The notes beneath the pieces were generated by a model, which worked only from the letters and a program-made list of their open reading frames with translations, searched no databases and was not told the origin of the DNA. A DNA stretch of 64,000 nt. It comes from Ralstonia sp. NFACC01. GTDB taxonomy: Bacteria > Pseudomonadota > Gammaproteobacteria > Burkholderiales > Burkholderiaceae. The stretch spans positions 62,001 through 126,000 of the forward strand of contig NZ_FOWV01000007.1 in the NCBI RefSeq assembly GCF_900115545.1, written 5' to 3'. Below, piece by piece: positions 57,965 through 64,000 of this stretch (position 1 is its first letter; each line of letters opens with the position of its first letter). A program made the position numbers and the translations under genes.

Positions 57965-58926
57965 TGCGTAAATCGCTTCGTGTGTTGGCGGCGCTGGCAA
58001 GCGCCTTGGCGCTGCACGCTGCTGCGCAGCCGACGCCGGACGCCGAAGGCGCCTTGCCCGACATGCCGGCTGCGCGTGCGCCATCGTCTGCAGAACTTGG
58101 CGTGCAGACGGTGGAGATTCCGCGCGCGTCGACGAAAGACGCCGAGGATGCGCCGCAAACGCTGACCGCCTATTGGGTCGCATCGCCCGTCAAGGCACCT
58201 GCGACTGGCGCGCCGGTGGTGATCGCGCTGCACGGCTGCAGCGGCCTCTATACGCAGGCCGGGGCCGATGCCAAGGCGCTGGGCTCGCGGTATCGCGGGT
58301 ATGCGCAGTGGCTTCGCGCGCGTGGTTACGCGGTGGTGTTTCCCGACAGCTTCGGCCCGCGCGGTAAGCCGCATGGCATCTGCACCGAACGCACCGCCAC
58401 GCGCGATATCAACGGTGCGGTGCGCCGCGCGGACGTGCTGGCGACGATCCGCTGGGTGGCGGGGCAGCCGGGCGTGGATGCCCGCCGCATCGTTCTGCTG
58501 GGTTGGTCCAACGGCGCGCAGGCCGTGCTGGAGGCCGTGGATGCCAGCCGCGCTTGGCCCGCCGATACGCCCGCGATCAATCGCGCGGTGGCGTTCTACC
58601 CGGGCTGTGCGTCGGCCCAGAAACGGCCCGACTATCGGCTGAACGCGCCTTTGCTGCTGCTGGCCGGCGGCAATGACGACTGGACCCCGGTTGATCACTG
58701 CCAGGCGCTGCAGACGGCCGTTCTGGCGCGGCAGCCGCAGGCGCGTTTTGAGCTGGACATGTTTGGCGGCGCGTATCACGGCTTTGACGGCACGGCTGCA
58801 GTCAAGGAGCGCAACGGCATCCCGAAGGGACGTCGCTATGGAACGGTCACCGTCGGTGGCGACCCGGCAGCGCGCGAAGCTGCGTTTGCGAAGCTGGCGG
58901 CGTGGCTTGATGCAGCGAACCCCTGA
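57964..58926 (+). CDS. Exported alpha/beta hydrolase (dienelactone hydrolase-like)
   Basis: 320 residues with a signal peptide ending about ALHAAAQ. The core contains IALHGCSGLYTQAG (oxyanion hole), nucleophile Ser in LLGWSNGAQAV, acid Asp near GGNDDWTPVDHC and His in AYHGFDG. The dienelactone hydrolase-like arrangement suggests ester or peptide-bond cleavage in the periplasm; substrate unknown. The ATG overlaps the lipoprotein stop (TGATG). Both genes sit between gatA and gatB. Confidence 0.85.
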   Translation: MRKSLRVLAALASALALHAAAQPTPDAEGALPDMPAARAPSSAELGVQTVEIPRASTKDAEDAPQTLTAYWVASPVKAPATGAPVVIALHGCSGLYTQAGADAKALGSRYRGYAQWLRARGYAVVFPDSFGPRGKPHGICTERTATRDINGAVRRADVLATIRWVAGQPGVDARRIVLLGWSNGAQAVLEAVDASRAWPADTPAINRAVAFYPGCASAQKRPDYRLNAPLLLLAGGNDDWTPVDHCQALQTAVLARQPQARFELDMFGGAYHGFDGTAAVKERNGIPKGRRYGTVTVGGDPAAREAAFAKLAAWLDAANP

Positions 58927-59010
58927 GCGCAGCAACCGAAGAACACCTGAACACTGAATACCTGAGTACCTAGACATTCACACCACAACAATCGACAGGA
59001 CACACGCAAC

Positions 59011-60477
59011 ATGCAATGGGAAGTGGTGATCGGCCTCGAGACGCACACGCAGCTCTCGACGGTCTCGAAGATTTTCTCTGGCGCGTCCACCGCCTTTGGC
59101 GCGGCGCCCAACACGCAAGCGGCGCCCGTTGACCTGGCGCTGCCTGGCGTGCTGCCGGTGCTGAACAAGGGTGCCGTCGAGCGCGCCATCGTGTTCGGTC
59201 TGGCCATCGGCGCCAAGATCGCGCCCAAGAGCATCTTCGCGCGCAAGAATTACTTCTACCCCGATCTGCCCAAGGGTTACCAGATCAGCCAGTACGAGAT
59301 TCCGGTGGTGCAGGGCGGCACGCTGACCATCCAGGTGGAAGGCAAGAGCGGCCAGCCCGGTTATGAGAAGACCGTGCAGCTCACGCGCGCCCATCTGGAA
59401 GAGGACGCCGGCAAATCGCTGCACGAAGACTTTGCCGGCATGACCGGCATCGACCTGAACCGCGCCGGCACGCCGCTGCTGGAAATCGTCACCGAGCCCG
59501 ACATGCGCAGCGCGGCCGAAGCGGTGGCCTATGCCAAGGCGCTGCACGCGCTGGTGATGTGGCTGGGCATCTGCGACGGCAACATGCAGGAAGGCAGCTT
59601 CCGCTGCGACGCGAACGTGTCGGTGCGCCGGGGCCCGGACGCACCGTTCGGCACGCGCTGCGAAATCAAGAACCTCAACTCGTTCCGCTTCCTGGAAGAG
59701 GCGATCAACTACGAAGTGCGCCGCCAGATCGAGCTGATCGAAGACGGCGGCACGGTGGTGCAGGAAACCCGCCTGTACGATCCGGACCGCAAGGAAACGC
59801 GCTCGATGCGCAGCAAGGAAGACGCGCAGGATTACCGCTACTTCCCCGATCCCGACCTGCTGCCGCTCGTCATCGGCGACGAGTGGATCGAGCGCGTGCG
59901 CGCCACGCTGCCCGAGCTGCCCGCCGCCATGGCTGCCCGCTTCGAGTCGGCCTACGGCCTGCCGAAGTATGACGCCAGCATCCTCACCGCCACCAAGGCG
60001 ACGGCTGCGTACTTTGAAGCGGTTGTGGCTGATGCCGGCGCTGCGAACGCCAAGGCCGCTGCCAACTGGATCATGGGCGAGGTCGCCTCGAACCTGAACC
60101 GCGCCGATCTGGACATCGATGCAGCGCCGGTGTCGCCTGCGCAGCTCGCCAAGCTCCTCGCCCGCATTGCCGACGGCACGATCAGCAACAACACCGCCAA
60201 GAAGGACGTCTTCCCCGCCATGTGGGCCGGCGAGCACGGCGCCGATGCCGACGCGATCATCGCCGAGAAGGGCCTGAAGCAGATGTCGGATTCGGGCGAG
60301 CTGGAGAAGATCATCGACGACGTGCTGGCCGCCAATGCCAAGTCGGTCGAGGAATTCCGTGCCGGCAAGGAGAAGGCATTCAACGCGCTGGTCGGTCAGG
60401 CCATGAAGGCCACGCGCGGCAAGGCCAACCCCGCGCAGGTGAACGATTTGCTGAAGAAAAAACTGGGCGCAGCCTGA
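59011..60477 (+). CDS. gatB: Aspartyl/glutamyl-tRNA amidotransferase subunit B
   Basis: 488 residues. It opens [33 protein letters not shown] and [13 protein letters not shown] are conserved in the kinase-like cradle, and the C-terminal YqeY/tail domain ends [16 protein letters not shown]. It phosphorylates and amidates the misacylated tRNA with ammonia from GatA. The stop overlaps the next start (TGATG at 60475-60479). Confidence 0.97.
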   Translation: MQWEVVIGLETHTQLSTVSKIFSGASTAFGAAPNTQAAPVDLALPGVLPVLNKGAVERAIVFGLAIGAKIAPKSIFARKNYFYPDLPKGYQISQYEIPVVQGGTLTIQVEGKSGQPGYEKTVQLTRAHLEEDAGKSLHEDFAGMTGIDLNRAGTPLLEIVTEPDMRSAAEAVAYAKALHALVMWLGICDGNMQEGSFRCDANVSVRRGPDAPFGTRCEIKNLNSFRFLEEAINYEVRRQIELIEDGGTVVQETRLYDPDRKETRSMRSKEDAQDYRYFPDPDLLPLVIGDEWIERVRATLPELPAAMAARFESAYGLPKYDASILTATKATAAYFEAVVADAGAANAKAAANWIMGEVASNLNRADLDIDAAPVSPAQLAKLLARIADGTISNNTAKKDVFPAMWAGEHGADADAIIAEKGLKQMSDSGELEKIIDDVLAANAKSVEEFRAGKEKAFNALVGQAMKATRGKANPAQVNDLLKKKLGAA

Positions 60478-61172
60478 TGAGCACGATGAACGCACAAGAC
60501 GTCGCCAACTACCTGCAGGCGCATCCGGCCTTCTTTGAAGAGCACGCCGAGCTGCTGGCTGCCATCCAGCTCACCAGCCCGCACAGCCACCGCGCGGTGT
60601 CGCTGCAGGAGCGCCAGATGGAAATCCTGCGCGACAAGAACAAGCACCTCGAACTCAAGCTGTCGGACCTGATGCGCCACGGCAATGAGAACGACCGCAC
60701 GCAGCAGCGCGTGCACGCGTGGACGACGCGGCTGCTGGGCGAGGCTGACACGCATGCGCTGCCGTATGCCGTGCAGGATGGCCTGCGTGAAATCTTCGAC
60801 GTGCCGGCCGTGGCGCTGCGCGTGTGGCAGGTCGGCGAAGAATTTGCGCACCTGGAAGTCGCGCAGGGCGTGAGCGAGGAAGTGCGCCTGTTTGCGGCCG
60901 GCCTGCGTGCGCCGTATTGCGGCGCCAACGCCGGTTTTGAGGCCGCCGGCTGGCTCGATACGTCTGACAGCGGCGAGCCGATCGAATCGCTCGCCATCGT
61001 GACGCTGCGCGTGCCCGTGCGGGGCGATGCCGATGCCAGTGCTGCGCCGGCATTCGGCCTGCTGGTGCTCGGCTCGTCGGACGCCCGCCGCTTCCATGAC
61101 GGCATGGGTACGACTTACCTCGCGCAGATCGGCGAACTGGCCGCTGCCGCGCTCAACCGCCTGCGCGACTGA
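60477..61172 (+). CDS. DUF484 family protein
   Basis: 231 residues. The first half is helical (VANYLQAHPAFFEEHAELLAA split, then QERQMEILRDKNKHLELKL coiled coil) and the second half is GAF-like. The gene is regularly next to xerC in proteobacteria and of unknown function, perhaps linked to chromosome dimer resolution. Its ATG overlaps the gatB stop, and xerC follows 14 bases later. Confidence 0.9.
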   Translation: MSTMNAQDVANYLQAHPAFFEEHAELLAAIQLTSPHSHRAVSLQERQMEILRDKNKHLELKLSDLMRHGNENDRTQQRVHAWTTRLLGEADTHALPYAVQDGLREIFDVPAVALRVWQVGEEFAHLEVAQGVSEEVRLFAAGLRAPYCGANAGFEAAGWLDTSDSGEPIESLAIVTLRVPVRGDADASAAPAFGLLVLGSSDARRFHDGMGTTYLAQIGELAAAALNRLRD

Positions 61173-61186
61173 GCGCAGCCCACCGC

Positions 61187-62173
61187 ATGCCGCAATCTGC
61201 TTCAGCCGATGCGTCTGGCGCGCAGGCGCCGCATCCGCAGATTGCGGCGTACCTTGACGCGCTGAAGTTCGAGCGGCAGCTCTCGCCCCACACGCTGGAG
61301 AGCTACACCCGCGAGCTGGCCGTGCTGCAGCGCCTCGGTGCGCAGCACGCCGCCAATGTCGATCTCACGCAACTGCAGTCCCACCATATCCGCCGCATGA
61401 TGGCGCAGTTGCACGGCGACGGTTTGTCCGGCCGCAGCATTGCGCGGGCGCTGTCGGCGTGGCGCGGCTGGTTCAAATGGATGGCGCTGCGCGATGCCGC
61501 CGTCACCGCCAATCCCGTTGATGGCGTACGCGCCCCGAAGAGCCCGAAGCGGCTGCCGAAAGCGTTGTCCGTTGAACAGGCCGTCGCGCTGATGGAGCAG
61601 TTGCCTGGCGACGATGCCGAGACCGTCCGCGACCGTGCCGTCAACGAGCTGTTCTATTCGTGCGGGCTGCGGCTCTCCGAGCTGGTCAGCCTCGACATGC
61701 GCCACGTGAAGGCCGGTGCGTATGAGTCGGCGAGCTGGCTCGATCTGGAGGCGCGCGAGGTGCAGGTGCTCGGCAAGGGCAGCAAGCGGCGCACCGTGCC
61801 GGTGGGCACCAAGGCGGCGGAGGCGCTGGCTGCATGGCTGGCGGTGCGCGAGCAGCTTGCCAAGCCCGACGCGGCACCCGAAGACGCGCACGCGCTGTTT
61901 CTCTCGCCGCGCGGCAAGCGGCTGGCGCAGCGGCAGATTCAATTGCGCATGAAGCGCAACGCCATCGCGGCGGGCGTGCCGGCGGATGTGCATCCGCACG
62001 TGCTGCGGCATTCGTTTGCCACGCACATGCTGCAGTCGTCGGGCGATTTGCGTGCGGTGCAGGAACTGCTCGGCCACGCCAGCATTGCCAGCACGCAGGT
62101 TTATACTTCGCTCGATTTTCAGCACCTGGCCAAGATCTACGATCAGGCGCATCCCCGCGCGAAGAAGAAGTAG
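61187..62173 (+). CDS. xerC: Tyrosine recombinase XerC
   Basis: 328 residues of the site-specific recombinase that resolves chromosome dimers at dif. The N-terminal SAM-like domain is at about 20-110. The catalytic set is Arg in SCGLRLSELVSL, Lys in LGKGSKRRTVPV, His-x-x-Arg in HPHVLRHSFATHML, His in LLGHASIASTQ, and Tyr in VYTSLDFQ. It adjoins DUF484, the usual arrangement. Confidence 0.95.
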   Translation: MPQSASADASGAQAPHPQIAAYLDALKFERQLSPHTLESYTRELAVLQRLGAQHAANVDLTQLQSHHIRRMMAQLHGDGLSGRSIARALSAWRGWFKWMALRDAAVTANPVDGVRAPKSPKRLPKALSVEQAVALMEQLPGDDAETVRDRAVNELFYSCGLRLSELVSLDMRHVKAGAYESASWLDLEAREVQVLGKGSKRRTVPVGTKAAEALAAWLAVREQLAKPDAAPEDAHALFLSPRGKRLAQRQIQLRMKRNAIAAGVPADVHPHVLRHSFATHMLQSSGDLRAVQELLGHASIASTQVYTSLDFQHLAKIYDQAHPRAKKK

Positions 62174-62209
62174 CGCTGCCCGCTTTCTCGGGCGAACCAT
62201 CCCAGTCGT

Positions 62210-63403
62210 ATGCAAACCCTGATTCTCAAGCCCGGCAAGGAGCGCTCGCTGCTGCGCCGGCACCCGTGGATTTTCGCCAACGCCATCGATCGCGTGGAAG
62301 GCAAGCCAGCGTCCGGTGCGACTGTCATCGTGCGCGCGCATAACGGCCAGTTTCTGGCGCGCGCCGCGTTCAGCCCCGTATCGCAGATTCGCGCCCGCGT
62401 GTGGAGCTTTGATGAAGCCGAGCCCGTCGATCACGCGTTCTTCAAACGCCGCATTGCCGCCGCCGTGGCGTACCGGCGCGCGTGGGTGCACGACACCGAC
62501 GCCGTGCGCCTCGTCATGGGCGAAGCCGACGGCCTGCCCGGCCTCATCGTCGATCAGTACGGTACAGGTGATGCGGGCCAGCTCGTCTGCCAGTTCAGCG
62601 CCGCGGGCGTGGAGCACTGGAAGCAGGCGATCGTCGCCGCGCTCATCAAAGAGACGGGTTGCCCCAACGTCTACGAACGCTCCGATGTGAGCGTGCGCGA
62701 GCGCGAAGGCCTGGAGCAGATGACCGGCGTGCTGGCCGGTGCGGAGCCCGCCGCAGATCTGTCTGCCACCGAGCACGGCGTCCGCTATTACGTGGACGTG
62801 CGCGAGGGCCACAAGACCGGCTTCTACGTCGATCAGCGTGACAACCGTGCACTCGTCGGCGCGCTGGCCAAGGACCGCGATGTGCTGAACTGCTTCTGCT
62901 ATACCGGCGGTTTTTCGCTGGCGGCGCTCAAGGGCGGGGCGCGCTCGGTGGTGTCGATCGACTCGTCGGGCGAGGCGCTGGCGGTGGCTGAGCGCAATGT
63001 CACGCTCAATGGCTTCGATCCGGCGCGCGCCGAATGGCTGGACGCGGACGTCTTCAAGTCGCTGCGCAACTTCCGCGCGGAAGGCCGCCAGTTCGACCTG
63101 ATCGTGCTGGATCCGCCCAAGTTTGCAGCCTCGGCGCAGCAGGTCGATCGCGCGGCGCGCGCATACAAAGAGATCAACTTGGTTGGCATGCAGTTGCTGC
63201 GCCCGGGCGGTCTGCTGTTCACGTATTCGTGCTCGGGCGCCATCGACGCAGACCTGTTCCAGAAGATCGTCGCGGGTGCGGCGGCCGATGCCAAGGTGAC
63301 GGCGCGCATCCAGCGCCGGCTGGCGGGCGGCGTCGACCACCCGCTGCTGACGAGCTTCCCGGAAGGCGAATACCTCAAGGGGCTGCTGCTCCAGATCGGC
63401 TAG
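62210..63403 (+). CDS. RlmI-like 23S rRNA (cytosine-C5)-methyltransferase
   Basis: 397 residues. The N-terminal PUA domain starts MQTLILKPGKERSLLRRHPW; a hairpin domain follows, then a Rossmann methyltransferase with NCFCYTGGFSLAAL (SAM site), LIVLDPPKFA and TYSCSGAID. It matches the RlmI/YccW group that methylates C1962 of 23S rRNA in E. coli. It is downstream of xerC with a 36-base gap. Confidence 0.9.
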   Translation: MQTLILKPGKERSLLRRHPWIFANAIDRVEGKPASGATVIVRAHNGQFLARAAFSPVSQIRARVWSFDEAEPVDHAFFKRRIAAAVAYRRAWVHDTDAVRLVMGEADGLPGLIVDQYGTGDAGQLVCQFSAAGVEHWKQAIVAALIKETGCPNVYERSDVSVREREGLEQMTGVLAGAEPAADLSATEHGVRYYVDVREGHKTGFYVDQRDNRALVGALAKDRDVLNCFCYTGGFSLAALKGGARSVVSIDSSGEALAVAERNVTLNGFDPARAEWLDADVFKSLRNFRAEGRQFDLIVLDPPKFAASAQQVDRAARAYKEINLVGMQLLRPGGLLFTYSCSGAIDADLFQKIVAGAAADAKVTARIQRRLAGGVDHPLLTSFPEGEYLKGLLLQIG

Positions 63404-63481
63404 CAATTTGTCGCAATTTTTGGCTTGTCCCGGCAAGCCTCCATTGCGAAGATGCGGTCCTTCGTCTTCCGCATCACGTGC

Positions 63482-64000
63482 ATGGCTTCCAATGCTGCCC
63501 ACCATGCGACGGGCTGGGCGGCAGGTCTGATTGCCGCCACCGCCGTCGCGCAGGCTTCCCATACGTCTCTCGAACATCTCGGCAGCATCCTGGCGTTTTG
63601 CGCGGCGATTGCCGGCAGCACCGCGCCTGACTGGATGGAGGTCGCGTGGTGGACGCGTGCTCGCCGCTTGTGGATCACGCACCGCACCGCCACCCACTGG
63701 GGCATTGGCTGGGTGGCGGTGCTTGTTTTGTCATATCAGGCGCTGGGCCACGGCCATCTGTGGGCGCCGTTGCTGTTCGGCTTCGCTTGCGGCGGGCTGA
63801 TGCACCTGTTGGCGGACTGGCCCAATCCGCTGGGCGTGCCTTGGATCTGGGGGCGCCATTCCCTGAACTTGTGGAAGAGCGGTCGCTGCGATCTGATCGT
63901 GGTGATCCTGGCGTGGGCTGCGGCGTGCTGGCTGGTGCGGCCGCTGTGGGCGGCGACGGCAACGCGGGTGGTTGGATGGCTCGCCCACCAAGCGCGATGA
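63482..64000 (+). CDS. YdjM-like membrane-bound metal-dependent hydrolase
   Basis: 172 residues from ATG 63482 (MASNAAHHATGWAAG); upstream in-frame starts at 63425 and 63452 exist. It has the metal motifs AHHATG near the start, APDWMEV and TATHWG, followed by CGGLMHLLADWPNP, with several membrane segments between. This fits the YdjM/DUF457 family of predicted inner-membrane hydrolases, some of which are LexA-regulated. The stop occupies the last three bases of the window, so the gene is complete. Confidence 0.85.
   Translation: MASNAAHHATGWAAGLIAATAVAQASHTSLEHLGSILAFCAAIAGSTAPDWMEVAWWTRARRLWITHRTATHWGIGWVAVLVLSYQALGHGHLWAPLLFGFACGGLMHLLADWPNPLGVPWIWGRHSLNLWKSGRCDLIVVILAWAAACWLVRPLWAATATRVVGWLAHQAR

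Overview
This 64 kb window is GC-rich core chromosome of a betaproteobacterium. The gene content and order fit Burkholderiaceae, most likely genus Ralstonia (pickettii-like): thiCOSGE under a TPP riboswitch, ahcY-metF under a SAH riboswitch, def-fmt-htpX-rsmB-ntrYX, and mreBCD-mrdA-rodA divergent from gatCAB. The genus is inferred from gene order and protein style, because no 16S gene is present. I see no prophage, integron, CRISPR array or intact insertion sequence.

Layout. 1-1060: 3' truncated nitronate monooxygenase (minus). 1279-6742: TPP riboswitch and the thiamine operon thiC-thiO-thiS-thiG-thiE, followed by a VOC protein. 7413-8695: a small lipoprotein and thiD (minus), then a 42-bp tandem repeat. 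8958-12599: a His-rich secreted protein and two tandem alkaline phosphatases behind a PHO-box-like site. 12811-13736: a small unknown protein with a folded, C4-like leader RNA, then the SAH riboswitch. 13851-16516: methyl-cycle operon ahcY-(holin-like membrane protein)-metF. 16547-20243: TfoX-like protein, FMN-binding protein, 5-formyl-THF cyclo-ligase and lytic transglycosylase. 20425-23627: NDUFA9-like protein, GST and the CCA-adding enzyme.

23658-27766 (minus): an accessory-looking catabolic cluster of RpiR regulator, class III aminotransferase, BKACE and a periplasmic binding protein, with a palindromic operator before the regulator. 28540-28615: tRNA-Phe with an acceptor-stem mismatch. 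28683-39380 (minus): a long gene run def, a GT39-like glycosyltransferase, fmt, lysE-like, htpX, rsmB, DUF4390, ntrY-like kinase and a short NtrX-like regulator. 39651-45382: LysM protein, dprA, thioredoxin-like protein and topoisomerase III. 45456-48534: a divergent LysR regulator and acyl-CoA ligase. 48571-55052 (minus): the cell-shape cluster mreB-mreC-mreD-mrdA-rodA. 55271-55343: an unexplained three-way-junction inverted repeat. 55555-64000: gatC, gatA, a lipoprotein, an alpha/beta hydrolase, gatB, DUF484, xerC, an RlmI-like methyltransferase and a YdjM-like membrane protein ending at the last base.

Most of the window is housekeeping. The points that deserve a second look are the C4-like RNA locus, the three-way-junction element before gatC, the 42-bp repeat beside thiD, the PHO-box-controlled phosphatase pair, the BKACE cluster and the mismatch in the only tRNA. 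No clear new multi-gene system was found.
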